Source: Azospirillum brasilense (lineage in GTDB: Bacteria > Pseudomonadota > Alphaproteobacteria > Azospirillales > Azospirillaceae). From it: a DNA stretch of 64,000 nucleotides. Of the stretch, positions 25,441 to 34,639 are shown in pieces (the first letter of the stretch is position 1; every line of letters begins with the position of its first letter). Both the position numbers and the translations under genes were made by a program. Below the pieces are notes generated by a model. It saw only the letters and a list, made by a program, of their open reading frames with translations, made no database searches and had not been told where the DNA came from. Location: positions 611,181-675,180 of the forward strand of contig NZ_VITI01000002.1 of the NCBI RefSeq assembly GCF_007827795.1, read 5' to 3'.

Positions 25441-26094
25441 ATGATGGCCTCTTCCCACATGATCGTCGGCGGGGCGGCGTGGTTCTACGCGTCGGCGCGC
25501 TTCGGCCTGCCTTTCGACGTGGTGGCGTTCGGGGCGGCGGTGATCGGGTCGCTGGCGCCGGACATCGACCATCCCAAATCGACGCTCGGGCAATTGATGC
25601 GGCCCCTGTCGAACGTGATTTCCGCCGTCTTCGGGCATCGCGGCGTCACCCATTCCACGCTGGCCATCGTGGGCTGCCTGTGGGTCCTGCACGAATACGC
25701 GGACTACTCGCATCTGATCCTGCCCTTCCTGATCGGCTATCTGACCCATCTGGCGGGTGACCTGCTGACCCCGGCGGGGCTGCCTCTGCTCTGGCCGATC
25801 AAGCGGCGGCGCAACTTCGCGCTCCCCATCCTGAAGACCGGCGGATTCTCGGAGCAGCTGGCGGTCACCCTGCTGGCCGGCTGGATGATTTCCGGCCTGT
25901 TTTCCGCATCCTGGCCGGGCCTGCCCCTCGACCGCCTGCCCTTCGAGAACTGGATGGCGATGGACCGCCCGTGGCGTTCCGCCGTCGTCGCGGCGCAGGG
26001 CTTCCTCGGGGAGGAAGGGCGGGAGCGCAGCGCGCCACCCATCCCCGCCCGCAAGCCCGTGGAGCCGGCAAGAAGCCGCCCGCTGAAAGGATGA
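25441..26094 (+). CDS. membrane-bound metal-dependent hydrolase (YdjM/DUF457-like)
   Basis: Integral membrane protein of 217 residues with three to four hydrophobic segments. Family residues are HMIVGGAAW near the start, GSLAPDIDHPKSTLGQ, the FGHRGVTHS box and YLTHLAGDLLTPAG; the His/Asp set probably binds a metal ion. E. coli YdjM, of this family, is in the LexA regulon, but I see no SOS box here. The C-terminal 40 residues are Arg/Pro-rich and cytoplasmic. Exact substrate unknown. Confidence 0.85.
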   Translation: MMASSHMIVGGAAWFYASARFGLPFDVVAFGAAVIGSLAPDIDHPKSTLGQLMRPLSNVISAVFGHRGVTHSTLAIVGCLWVLHEYADYSHLILPFLIGYLTHLAGDLLTPAGLPLLWPIKRRRNFALPILKTGGFSEQLAVTLLAGWMISGLFSASWPGLPLDRLPFENWMAMDRPWRSAVVAAQGFLGEEGRERSAPPIPARKPVEPARSRPLKG

Positions 26095-26212
26095 GGCATG
26101 AGCGCTTGGGTTGTGTTTTTAATGTAACGGTCAATGACTCATCTTTGCTTTCGTTTCGTCAACCTTGTCACATTTCGTCATAGAGACCGCGGAAATCTGT
26201 CTTTGTCACCGC

Positions 26213-26227
26213 TTAGCGATTCGTTAG
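26213..26227. promoter_or_regulatory. CtrA-box-like motif TTAG-CGATTCG-TTAG
   Basis: The motif differs from TTAA-N7-TTAA at one base per half-site. With its next base it shares 14 of 16 positions with the motif at 14196-14211 upstream of another orphan gene. It lies 65 bp before the 543-aa gene. A TTCTAACGA element follows at 26242-26250. Confidence 0.4.
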
Positions 26228-26291
26228 GCTTTTTAGGCATATTCTAACGACCATATCCAATCGATCTTAGATTGAATTTCCACACGCTTCG

Positions 26292-27923
26292 ATGCGGATG
26301 GGTCCGACCATGGCAAAGCTCCGGATGTCGAAAGAGACGCAGGCGGCCGACGGCATGCCGCCCGATACGGCGACGGCGATGCCGCTCCACCTCGCGCTGC
26401 CCGATCTGCCCGGCGGACAGGACAACAGCCTGAAGCGTGTCTCCGACGTGCTGGCCCCGCTGGACCATGGGCAGAAGCTCCAGCTCTACAAGATGATCCG
26501 GGACGGGTATCTGGACGACATGGCCGAGCCGGTCGCCCAGATGCTGGTCACCATGCTGAACGGACGGCGATCCGAACACGCGCGCCGCGTCTGGACCGGC
26601 CTGTTCGACGCGCTGATCCTGCGCGACGATTCCCTGCTGACCAGCGGTGTCCGGCTGGCCGGCGCCCTGCATCTGGCGGATGTCAGCGCCTGGTGGTTCG
26701 CCCTGGCCCCGCGCATGGAGCCGCTGGTCGGCCGCGTCCAGGAGACGGTGGCCCGGCTCGCCAAGGACCAGCCGCTGAACGAGATTTTCGCTTCCGCCGA
26801 GGCGCAGGGCTGGGCGGATGAGTTGCGGCAGCGCAGCCTCGCCGTGCTGGCCCGCCTGCGCGCCACGCCGGCGGAAGCGACCGCCTTCCTGGCCGAGGTG
26901 TCGGGCTTCCGTGCGCAGATGTTGAAACGTCACGGCGTGCGCCAGCGCGAAGGCGTCTCCCGCGCGGAGCTGGAGCGGATGGAAACCATCCTTCAGGCCG
27001 CCCCCGCCTGGGCCGGCCAGCCCTTGCCCTCGCTGCTGCACGGCGATCCGGTGCGCCTGGCGCGGGAGATGGCGCGGCGCGGCGACTGCACGCGCGACGG
27101 GGCGGCCATGTTCGCGGTGGCCGGTCTTCATCGGCGCGACGACGCCGCCCTGGCGATCCGCCTGTTCGAAGCCTTTCCCGTGGCCGTGGCCAAGGACGCG
27201 ATCATCGGCCGGCTTCTGGTCGCCGCGGAGGCGCTGAAGGCCACGCTGACCGGCAGCTTCCTCAGCAAGCCGGGCCTGCTGGTGGCGGACGCGGTGGACG
27301 ACCGCGACCATCCCTCGTCCCAGCTGCAGCATTTCCTGGCCTGGTACGACGCCGTCCACGCGCTGGAGTTGGACACCACCGACCGCGAACGCAACATGGT
27401 CCATCAGGCGTTCCGCGAGCTGAGCAACGCGGTGCATGAGGATCTCGCCCCCGTCCTCGCCCGGCGGATCGAGGCGCTGACCATGCACAGCGTGCTGGAC
27501 CCGCTGATGGAGCGCGTGCGCTTCGTGAACGAGTTCCAGGCGCAGCTGGCGCGGCGCGGCATCGTTTCGTCCGGCAAGCCGTGGCGGGCTGAGGACGGCA
27601 ACCACGTCGCCACGGTCTTCCGCCGCCTGTCATCCACCGGCGCCGCGGAAGGGCTCAGGATGCTGGGGCAGCTCGCCGATCTGGCGGACATGCTGAGCTA
27701 CCCCATCGAAATCACCGCGCTCGACATAACGCTCGCCGGGGTGATCGAGGCGGCCTTGCGGCAGCAGAAGACGTTCGGCGCCTCCGAAACCCGCCTGATC
27801 GACCGCGTGATCGCCGTGTCGAGCGACGAGCGCAAGCGCTGCCGCTGGTGGGTCGCCCCGGAGGTCGTCACCCTGCTGGACGCCGCGGAAAAGTCCGGCA
27901 TATCCGGCACCGCGAAGAAGTAA
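26292..27923 (+). CDS. large hypothetical protein, 543 aa
   Basis: No domain recognised. The protein appears almost entirely alpha-helical and soluble (LKRVSDVLAPLDHGQKLQLY, HQAFRELSNAVHEDLAPVLA, LGQLADLADMLSYPIEITAL), with no signal peptide or membrane segment and one Cys in the final 60 residues (RKRCRWW). The helical-repeat appearance suggests a scaffold or adaptor. ATGs at 26292, 26298 and 26310 all fit. The upstream region is AT-rich with a CtrA-box-like motif, so cell-cycle or motility-linked control is possible but speculative. Confidence 0.7.
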   Translation: MRMGPTMAKLRMSKETQAADGMPPDTATAMPLHLALPDLPGGQDNSLKRVSDVLAPLDHGQKLQLYKMIRDGYLDDMAEPVAQMLVTMLNGRRSEHARRVWTGLFDALILRDDSLLTSGVRLAGALHLADVSAWWFALAPRMEPLVGRVQETVARLAKDQPLNEIFASAEAQGWADELRQRSLAVLARLRATPAEATAFLAEVSGFRAQMLKRHGVRQREGVSRAELERMETILQAAPAWAGQPLPSLLHGDPVRLAREMARRGDCTRDGAAMFAVAGLHRRDDAALAIRLFEAFPVAVAKDAIIGRLLVAAEALKATLTGSFLSKPGLLVADAVDDRDHPSSQLQHFLAWYDAVHALELDTTDRERNMVHQAFRELSNAVHEDLAPVLARRIEALTMHSVLDPLMERVRFVNEFQAQLARRGIVSSGKPWRAEDGNHVATVFRRLSSTGAAEGLRMLGQLADLADMLSYPIEITALDITLAGVIEAALRQQKTFGASETRLIDRVIAVSSDERKRCRWWVAPEVVTLLDAAEKSGISGTAKK

Positions 27924-28103
27924 CGGCGACCGCCGCAACCCCGTCTTTCCCCCAGTGCGCAGGATGCGGCCTCACCCGTTCCCGGCTCGTTCATGCCGGT
28001 TGCGGAACGGCGGTGCAAACCTTCTGTTGGTCCGGACATGTGAAGCCGGCGCAGCCCTTGTTCGTGGCGGCGTCCGGCGCTCCCCCGCAGATCCGGAGTC
28101 TCC

Positions 28104-28640
28104 ATGGCACCGCTCAAGGCCAGCCTGCGCCCGGCCCCCGCGCCGCCCCCAGCACCGATTCCCGTCACATTGAACGTCAACGGGGTGGAGCGGACGCTTC
28201 ACCTCGCGCCGTGGACGACGCTGCTGGACGCGCTGCGCCTGCATCTCGACCTGACCGGCACCAAGAAAGGCTGCGACCACGGCCAGTGCGGGGCCTGCAC
28301 CGTCCTGGTGGACGGGCGGCGCATCAACTCCTGCCTGACGCTGGCGGCAATGCAGGACGGTCGCAAGGTCACCACCATCGAGGGGCTGACAACCGGCGAC
28401 GCGCTCCACCCGCTCCAGGAAGCCTTCATCGAGCATGACGCCTTCCAGTGCGGCTACTGCACCCCCGGACAGATCTGTTCCGCCGCCGGGCTGATCGCCG
28501 AGGGCAAGGCCACCACCGACGACGAGATCCGCGAGTTGATGAGCGGCAACCTGTGCCGCTGCGGGGCCTATCCCAACATCGTCGCGGCGATCCGGCAGGC
28601 CATGGCCACCGTCGCTCCGAAGGCGGAGGGCGCGCCATGA
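28104..28640 (+). CDS. paoA: aldehyde oxidoreductase 2Fe-2S subunit (PaoA/YagT-like)
   Basis: Iron-sulfur subunit of a xanthine-oxidase-family molybdoenzyme. The 178 residues carry the plant-type [2Fe-2S] motif GCDHGQCGACTVLVDGR plus a distal Cys (RINSCLTL), and the second cluster in FQCGYCTPGQICSA with SGNLCRCGAYPNI. Unlike E. coli PaoA there is no Tat signal: the N-terminus is a short Pro/Ala-rich stretch, so the enzyme is probably cytoplasmic. Its stop overlaps the start of the FAD subunit (ATGA). Confidence 0.93.
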   Translation: MAPLKASLRPAPAPPPAPIPVTLNVNGVERTLHLAPWTTLLDALRLHLDLTGTKKGCDHGQCGACTVLVDGRRINSCLTLAAMQDGRKVTTIEGLTTGDALHPLQEAFIEHDAFQCGYCTPGQICSAAGLIAEGKATTDDEIRELMSGNLCRCGAYPNIVAAIRQAMATVAPKAEGAP

Positions 28641-29632
28641 GATCCTTCACCTATTCCCGCGCCGGCAGCGCGGCGGAGGCGGTCGGACGGGCCGCCGCCG
28701 GGACCGCCTTCGTCGCCGGGGGGACGAACCTGCTCGACCTGATGAAGGCCGATGTGCTGCGGCCGGAAGGGCTGGTCGACATCTCCCGCCTGCCGCTGGA
28801 CCGGATCGAGGAGACGGCGGAGGGCGGCCTGCGGCTGGGCGCGCTGGCCCGCAACGCCGACACCGCTTACGACGAGCGCGTGCAGACCCGCTACCCCATG
28901 CTGTCCAAGGCGATTCTCGCGGGAGCTTCGGCGCAGCTCCGCAACATGGCGACCAACGGCGGAAATTTGCTGCAGCGGACCCGCTGCTACTACTTCTACG
29001 ACACGGCCACCCCCTGCAACAAACGGCAGCCGGGGTCGGGCTGCGGGGCGATCGGCGGGGTGAACCGCATCCACGCCATCCTGGGCGCCAGCGACCAGTG
29101 CATCGCCGTCCACCCCTCCGACCTCTGCGTCGCTTTGGCCGCCCTCGAAGCGGTCGTCCGGGTGACCGGGCCGGACGGTGAGCGCAGCATCCCCTTCGCC
29201 GAACTCCACCGCCTGCCCGGCGACCGCCCGGAGATCGACACGGTCCTGCGGCCGGGCGACCTCGTCACCGCCATCGACCTGCCGGCCAGGGGCTTCGCCG
29301 AGCATTCGACCTATCTGAAGATCCGCGACCGCGCCTCCTACGCCTTCGCGCTGGTGTCGGTCGCGGCGGGGCTGGAGATGGATGGGGACACCGTCCGCGA
29401 CGCCCGTCTGGCGCTGGGCGGCGTCGCCCACAAGCCCTGGCGCGACCCGGAGGCGGAAGCCGCCCTCATCGGAAAGCCCGCCACGCCCGACCGGTTCCGC
29501 GCCGCCGCGCGCGTGCTGCTGCGCGACGCCAAAGGGCACGAGCACAACAGTTTCAAGATCGAACTGGCCGAGCGCGCCATCGTCCGCGCCCTGACCGAAG
29601 CCGCCGAACGCAAGGGAGCGTCCCGCCCATGA
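28637..29632 (+). CDS. paoB: aldehyde oxidoreductase FAD subunit (PaoB/YagS-like)
   Basis: FAD-binding subunit of 331 residues. It has the flavin loop AAGTAFVAGGTNLLDLMKAD and the QLRNMATNGGNLLQRTRC block. The cysteines in RCYYFYDTATPCNKRQPGSG and SDQCIAVHPSDLC match the extra [4Fe-4S] cluster known in E. coli PaoB. It passes electrons from the 2Fe-2S subunit to an acceptor. The ATG at 28637 overlaps the paoA stop; its own stop overlaps the paoC start. Confidence 0.93.
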   Translation: MRSFTYSRAGSAAEAVGRAAAGTAFVAGGTNLLDLMKADVLRPEGLVDISRLPLDRIEETAEGGLRLGALARNADTAYDERVQTRYPMLSKAILAGASAQLRNMATNGGNLLQRTRCYYFYDTATPCNKRQPGSGCGAIGGVNRIHAILGASDQCIAVHPSDLCVALAALEAVVRVTGPDGERSIPFAELHRLPGDRPEIDTVLRPGDLVTAIDLPARGFAEHSTYLKIRDRASYAFALVSVAAGLEMDGDTVRDARLALGGVAHKPWRDPEAEAALIGKPATPDRFRAAARVLLRDAKGHEHNSFKIELAERAIVRALTEAAERKGASRP

Positions 29633-31905
29633 TCGCCATTCCCAGCATTCCCGGCTTCCTGACGGAGCCCAACGGCCCCATCGGCAAGCCCGTCAGCCGG
29701 GTGGACGGGCGGAAGAAGGTGACCGGCAACGCCCATTACGCCGCCGAGTTCACCTTGCCGGACCTCGCCCACGGCTGCATCGTCTCCAGCGCCATCGCGC
29801 GCGGGCGGATCACCCGCATCGACACGGCGGCGGCGCTGGCCCTGCCCGGCGTCATCCACGTCTTCACCCACGAGAACCGGCCGAGCCTCGCCTGGTTCGA
29901 CCGCAAATGGAAGGACGACGACGCGCCCAAGGGAGCGCCCTTCCGCCCGCTCTACGACGCGGAGATCCACCACGCGCTCCAGCCGGTGGCCCTGGTGGTC
30001 GCGGACAGCTTCGAGCTGGCCCGCTACGCCGCCCGCCTCGTCCACATCGAGTATGAGGCGGCCCCCCACCAGACCGACCTGCGCGCCAACCGCGCGAACA
30101 GCTTCACCCCCGGCAAGGACAAGGGCGGCTTCCAGCCCCCGCCGAAGCCACGCGGTGACCCGGAGCAGGCCTTCCTGGCGTCGCCCGTCCGAGTGGACGC
30201 GGAGTTCACCCAGGCGGCGGAATACCACAACCCGATGGAGATGCACGCCACCACCGTCCTGCACCACGACGACGGCACGCTGACCGTCCACGACAAGACC
30301 CAGGGCGTGCAGAACTGCCACACCTACATCTGCAACGTCTTCGGTCTGGCCAAATCCGCCGTGCGCGTGATGTCGCCCTTCGTCGGCGGTGCCTTCGGCT
30401 CCGGATTGCGGCCGCAGCATCAGCTCTTCATGGCCATGCTGGCGGCGACGCAGTTGAAACGCTCCATCCGGGTGGAACTGTCGCGCCCGCAGATGTTCAG
30501 CTTCGGCCACCGGCCCGAAACCATCCAGCGGGTGGCGCTGGGCGCCGACCGCGACGGCACGCTGCGCGCGCTGATCCACGAGGCGGTGCAGGAAAGCTCC
30601 CGGAACGAGAACTATGTGGAGATCGTCGTCAACTGGTCGGGCCAGCAGTACGCCTGCGACAACGTCCGGCTGGACTACACGCTGTCGCGGCTGGACGTGC
30701 ACACGCCGCTGGACCAGCGCGCCCCCGGTGCGGCGACCGGCGTTCCGGCGCTGGAGATCGCCATGGACGAGCTGGCCTGCAAACTCGGCATGGACCCGCT
30801 GGACCTTCGGCTGAAGAACTACGCGGAGACCGATCCGAACACCGGAAACCCTTTCTCCAGCAAGGAGCTGCGCGCCTGTTTCCGGCACGGGGCGGAGCGG
30901 TTCGGCTGGGCGAAGCGCAGTCCCGCGCCGCGCTCCATGCGGGACGGGCGGGAACTGATCGGCTGGGGCATGGCGGCGGGCGTATGGGACGCCATGCAGG
31001 GGCAGGCCGCCGCCAAGGCGGTCCTGGGCGTCGATGGAAAGCTGGTGGTGTCCAGCGCCACCGCCGACATCGGCACCGGCACCTACACCGTCATGACGCA
31101 GATCGCCGCCGACGTGCTGGGGCTGCCGATCGAGGAGGTGACCTTCTGCCTGGGCGATTCCTCGCTTCCCGCCGCCCCCGTCGAAGGCGGGTCCTGGACC
31201 GTCTCCACCGTCGGGTCAGCGGTGAAGGCGGTGTGCGACCGGGTGCGGTCACAGCTGATCGCATTGGCCGGAAAGCTGGAGAACAGCCCGCTGAAGGGCG
31301 TGGCCGAGGAGGATATGGTCTTCGCCGACAGTCACCTGATCGTCCGGAACGACCGGTCGCGGCGGCTATCCATCACCGAGGTGATGCGCGGCTCCGGCAC
31401 CCTGTCCATCGAGGAGGAGGCGCGCGCCCTGCCCTATCTATTGGCGCGGGCGCGCCACACCTTCGCCACCCATTCCGCCGTCTTCGTGGAGGTCCGGGTG
31501 GACGAGGATCTCGGCACCGTCCGGGTGGCCCGTGTGGTCAGCGCCATCGCCGCCGGGCGCATCATCAACCCCAAGACGGCGCGCAGCCAGATCCAGGGCG
31601 CCGTGGTCTGGGGCATCGGCATGGGTCTGGAGGAGGAAGCCTTCACCGATCACCGGCTGGGCCGCGTGATGAACCACGACTACGCGGAGTACCATGTCCC
31701 GGTGAATGCGGATGTGCCGGAGATCGACGTGCTGTTCGTCGAGGAGCACGACGACATGGTCAACGCGCTGGGCGCCAAGGGGGTCGGCGAGATCGGCATC
31801 GTCGGCGTTCCCGCCGCCATCGCCAACGCCATCCATCACGCGACCGGCGTGCGCGTGCGCGATTTTCCGATCACGCTGGACAAGGTGCTGGCGGGTCTGC
31901 GCTGA
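29629..31905 (+). CDS. paoC: aldehyde oxidoreductase molybdopterin subunit (PaoC/YagR-like)
   Basis: Catalytic subunit of 758 residues carrying the molybdenum-pterin cofactor. It begins with GKPVSRVDGRKKVTGNAHYA; substrate and cofactor regions include SPFVGGAFGSGLRPQHQ, DIGTGTYTVMTQIAADVLGL and the active-site Glu in GAKGVGEIGIVG. By analogy with PaoABC it oxidises aromatic aldehydes to acids, but substrate range is not certain. No XdhC/PaoD cofactor-insertion gene lies downstream; a long hairpin follows and then ahpF on the other strand. Confidence 0.93.
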   Translation: MIAIPSIPGFLTEPNGPIGKPVSRVDGRKKVTGNAHYAAEFTLPDLAHGCIVSSAIARGRITRIDTAAALALPGVIHVFTHENRPSLAWFDRKWKDDDAPKGAPFRPLYDAEIHHALQPVALVVADSFELARYAARLVHIEYEAAPHQTDLRANRANSFTPGKDKGGFQPPPKPRGDPEQAFLASPVRVDAEFTQAAEYHNPMEMHATTVLHHDDGTLTVHDKTQGVQNCHTYICNVFGLAKSAVRVMSPFVGGAFGSGLRPQHQLFMAMLAATQLKRSIRVELSRPQMFSFGHRPETIQRVALGADRDGTLRALIHEAVQESSRNENYVEIVVNWSGQQYACDNVRLDYTLSRLDVHTPLDQRAPGAATGVPALEIAMDELACKLGMDPLDLRLKNYAETDPNTGNPFSSKELRACFRHGAERFGWAKRSPAPRSMRDGRELIGWGMAAGVWDAMQGQAAAKAVLGVDGKLVVSSATADIGTGTYTVMTQIAADVLGLPIEEVTFCLGDSSLPAAPVEGGSWTVSTVGSAVKAVCDRVRSQLIALAGKLENSPLKGVAEEDMVFADSHLIVRNDRSRRLSITEVMRGSGTLSIEEEARALPYLLARARHTFATHSAVFVEVRVDEDLGTVRVARVVSAIAAGRIINPKTARSQIQGAVVWGIGMGLEEEAFTDHRLGRVMNHDYAEYHVPVNADVPEIDVLFVEEHDDMVNALGAKGVGEIGIVGVPAAIANAIHHATGVRVRDFPITLDKVLAGLR

Positions 31906-31942
31906 CGAGAGGGCGGGTGGTCGCGACAGGCCCCCACCCAAC

Positions 31943-31999
31943 CCTCCCCCGCTTTCGCAGGGGGAGGGCTTTCTCCTCCCCCTGCGAAAGCGGGGGAGG
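31943..31999. terminator. 25-bp perfect inverted repeat between convergent genes
   Basis: Arms at 31943-31967 and 31975-31999 are exact complements with a 7-base loop (GCTTTCT). The arm core reads CCCCCGCTTTCGCAGGGGG, so each arm is itself nearly palindromic. It lies between the ends of paoC (plus) and ahpF (minus), so a bidirectional terminator is likely. Its nested symmetry also resembles dispersed REP-like intergenic repeats. Confidence 0.7.
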
Positions 32000-32045
32000 C
32001 CGGGAGGGGGGCCCTATACGACCACCCCCCAAACCATCCGCCCCC

Positions 32046-33626
32046 TTACGCCGCAGCGACGGCATCGACCGGCGCCATGCGGATCAGATAGTCGAAGGCC
32101 GACAGGGCGGCCTTCGAGCCCTCGCCCATGGCGATGATGATCTGCTTGTAGGGCACCGTCGTCGCGTCGCCCGCCGCGAACACGCCGGGGACGGAGGTCT
32201 GGCCGCGCGCGTCCACCTCGATCTCGCCGCGCGGGCTCAGCGCCACAGACCCCTTCAGCCATTCGGTGTTGGGGACGAGGCCTATCTGCACGAAGATGCC
32301 TTCCAGGTCGATCCGGTGCACCTCGCCGGTGTTGCGGTTCTTGTAGCTGAGGCCAGTCACCTTGGTGCCGTCGCCATGCACCTCGGTCGTCAGGCCCGAG
32401 GTGATGACGCGCACGTTGGGCAGGCTGCGCAGCTTGCGCTGGAGCACCTCATCGGCGCGGAGCTGGCTGTCGAACTCGATCAGAGTCACCTCGGCGACGA
32501 TGCCGGCGAGATCGATCGCCGCCTCGACGCCGGAGTTGCCGCCGCCGATAACCGCCACGCGCTTGCCCTTGAACAGCGGGCCGTCGCAGTGCGGGCAGTA
32601 GGCCACGCCCTTGTTCCGGTACTCGTCCTCGCCGGGGACGCCCATCTGGCGCCAGCGGGCGCCGGTGGACAGGATCACCGTCTTCGACTTCAGCGAGGCG
32701 CCGTTGGCGAGTTGGACCTCAATCAGGCCGCCCGGACCCTCGGCGGGGATCAGCTTTTCCGCCCGCTGCAGGTTCATCACGTCGACCTCATACTCCTTGA
32801 CGTGCTGCTCCAGCGCGGCGGCCAGCTTCGGCCCCTCGGTGTGGGAGACGGAGATGAAGTTCTCGATGGCCATGGTGTCGAGCACCTGACCGCCGAAGCG
32901 CTCCGCCGCCACACCGGTGCGGATGCCCTTGCGGGCCGCGTAGATCGCCGCCGCGGCGCCGGCCGGGCCGCCGCCGATCACCAGCACGTCGAAGGCGTCC
33001 TTGGCCTTGATCTTCTCCGCGTCGCGCTGCGCGGCGCCGGTATCGATCTTGGCGAGAATCTGCTCCAGCCCCATGCGGCCCTGGCCGAACGGCTCGCCGT
33101 TCAGGAAGATCGACGGGACGGCCATGATCTTGCGCGATTCGACTTCCTGCTGGAACAGCGCGCCGTCGATGGCGACATGCTTGATCCGCGGGTTCAGAAC
33201 GCTCATCAGGTTCAGGGCCTGCACCACGTCGGGGCAGTTCTGGCAGGACAGCGAGAAGTAGGTCTCGAAGCGGTACTCACCCTCCAGCGCCTTCACCTGC
33301 TCGATGACCTCCGCCGACTCCTTGGAGGGGTGGCCGCCGACTTGCAGCAGGGCAAGGATGAGGGAATTGAATTCGTGGCCCATCGGCAGGCCGGCAAAGC
33401 GGACGCCGACATCGGTACCGATGCGCTTGATCGCGAAGGAGGGCTTGCGCGCGTCGTCGTCGCTGCGGACGAAGGTGATCTTGTCCGATAGGGACGCGAT
33501 GTCCTGCAGCAGAGCCTGCATGTCCTGCGACTTGGCACCGTCGTCCAGGGAGGCGGCCAGTTCGATGGGCTGCGTGATCTTGTCGAAATAGGCCTTGAGC
33601 TGGCCTTTGACGTTGCTATCCAACAC
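32046..33626 (-). CDS. ahpF: alkyl hydroperoxide reductase subunit F
   Basis: NADH-dependent flavoprotein disulfide reductase that recharges AhpC. The 526 residues follow E. coli AhpF throughout: tandem thioredoxin-fold N-terminal domain with [23 protein letters not shown] motif [20 protein letters not shown], redox centre [19 protein letters not shown] and C-terminal [17 protein letters not shown]. The start is GTG at 33626 with GGGAG upstream, placing [12 protein letters not shown] at the same point as in E. coli. It lies 265 bp downstream of ahpC on the same strand. Confidence 0.97.
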   Translation of the reverse strand: MLDSNVKGQLKAYFDKITQPIELAASLDDGAKSQDMQALLQDIASLSDKITFVRSDDDARKPSFAIKRIGTDVGVRFAGLPMGHEFNSLILALLQVGGHPSKESAEVIEQVKALEGEYRFETYFSLSCQNCPDVVQALNLMSVLNPRIKHVAIDGALFQQEVESRKIMAVPSIFLNGEPFGQGRMGLEQILAKIDTGAAQRDAEKIKAKDAFDVLVIGGGPAGAAAAIYAARKGIRTGVAAERFGGQVLDTMAIENFISVSHTEGPKLAAALEQHVKEYEVDVMNLQRAEKLIPAEGPGGLIEVQLANGASLKSKTVILSTGARWRQMGVPGEDEYRNKGVAYCPHCDGPLFKGKRVAVIGGGNSGVEAAIDLAGIVAEVTLIEFDSQLRADEVLQRKLRSLPNVRVITSGLTTEVHGDGTKVTGLSYKNRNTGEVHRIDLEGIFVQIGLVPNTEWLKGSVALSPRGEIEVDARGQTSVPGVFAAGDATTVPYKQIIIAMGEGSKAALSAFDYLIRMAPVDAVAAA

Positions 33627-33755
33627 GGCGAGGGCTCCCGAAAGTGGTTTTTCGAAGCGAGCCCGGTGGCGCCAGGGCGGGTCCGGGCAGCAGAAGTTCG
33701 TTGAAGCGTTTCTTGTCGAACGGCAGATCTTGGTGAACGGATGAAGGCCACTCGT

Positions 33756-33806
33756 GATCCGGGCCCGGAGTCGATCCGGGCCCGGAGTCGATCCGGGCCC
33801 GAAGCC
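33756..33806. repeat. three tandem 17-bp repeats
   Basis: Two identical copies of GATCCGGGCCCGGAGTC and a third with two changes lie in the ahpC-ahpF spacer. Each unit contains the palindrome CCGGGCCCGG, and adjacent units can also pair with each other. Function unknown; it may affect RNA folding between the two genes. Confidence 0.85.
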
Positions 33807-33813
33807 GTGGCGC

Positions 33814-33862
33814 CGCGGCCAGCGTGGCCGCGACCGAACCGTCCGGCCGCGGTAGCGGCCGG
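33814..33862 (-). terminator. paired GC hairpins after ahpC
   Basis: Two perfect 8-bp stems lie just downstream of ahpC: CCGGCCGC/GCGGCCGG (33843-33862) and CGCGGCCA/TGGCCGCG (33814-33832). They have short loops but no T-run. They may attenuate transcription or protect the ahpC mRNA 3' end, giving more AhpC than AhpF. Confidence 0.45.
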
Positions 33863-33891
33863 CGGTTCCCAGAGGATCAAGCCGGGGAGGC

Positions 33892-34455
33892 TTAGATCTT
33901 GCCGACGAGGTCGAGCGACGGGGCGAGCGTCTTCTCACCCTCTTCCCACTTGGCCGGGCAGACCTCGCCCGGGTGCGAGGCGACGTACTGGGCGGCCTTC
34001 ACCTTGCGGAGCAGCTCGCGGGCGTCGCGGCCGATGCCGCCGGCGGTGATCTCGATGATCTGGATCTTGCCGTCCGGGTCGACGACGAAGGTGCCGCGGT
34101 CGGCGAGGCCCTTCTCCTCGATCAGGATCTCGAAGTTGCGGCAGATCGTGGCGGTCGGGTCGCCGACCATGGTGTAGCCGATCTTGCCGATGGCCGGCGA
34201 GGTGTCGTGCCAAGCCTTGTGGCAGAAGTGGGTGTCGGTCGAAACGCTGTAGATCTCAACGCCGAGCTTCTGGAACTCGCTGTAGTTATCGGCCAGGTCT
34301 TCCAGCTCGGTCGGGCACACGAAGGTGAAGTCCGCCGGGTAGAAGAAGACGACCGACCACTTGCCCTTCAGGTCGGCGTCGCTGACGTCGATAAACTTGC
34401 CGCCCTTGAAAGCGGTCGCCTTGAACGGCTTAATCTCGGTGTTGATCAAGGACAT
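33892..34455 (-). CDS. ahpC: alkyl hydroperoxide reductase subunit C (peroxiredoxin)
   Basis: Typical 2-Cys peroxiredoxin of 187 residues that reduces hydrogen peroxide, organic peroxides and peroxynitrite. The peroxidatic Cys47 is in [19 protein letters not shown] and the resolving Cys166 in [10 protein letters not shown]; both positions match E. coli Ahp[12 protein letters not shown] is the usual N-terminus, so ATG 34455 is chosen over an in-frame upstream codon. It is divergent from oxyR, and a candidate OxyR site lies between them. Confidence 0.98.
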   Translation of the reverse strand: MSLINTEIKPFKATAFKGGKFIDVSDADLKGKWSVVFFYPADFTFVCPTELEDLADNYSEFQKLGVEIYSVSTDTHFCHKAWHDTSPAIGKIGYTMVGDPTATICRNFEILIEEKGLADRGTFVVDPDGKIQIIEITAGGIGRDARELLRKVKAAQYVASHPGEVCPAKWEEGEKTLAPSLDLVGKI

Positions 34456-34639
34456 GATTTCTCCATCAGTCTGAATGATTGGAGCAAGCGTCACTCCGGT
34501 GTCCTGCCAGCCAGGCGCCGTTTCCCAAATGGGCTACCGGTGCCGCGGCATCCCTGCCGGAAGTCTGCTCCCCCCTCGTTGGTCGCTTGACACCAGGGAA
34601 GTTAGGGGCAATGGGTCAGCGATGGAAGCGAAAAATACC

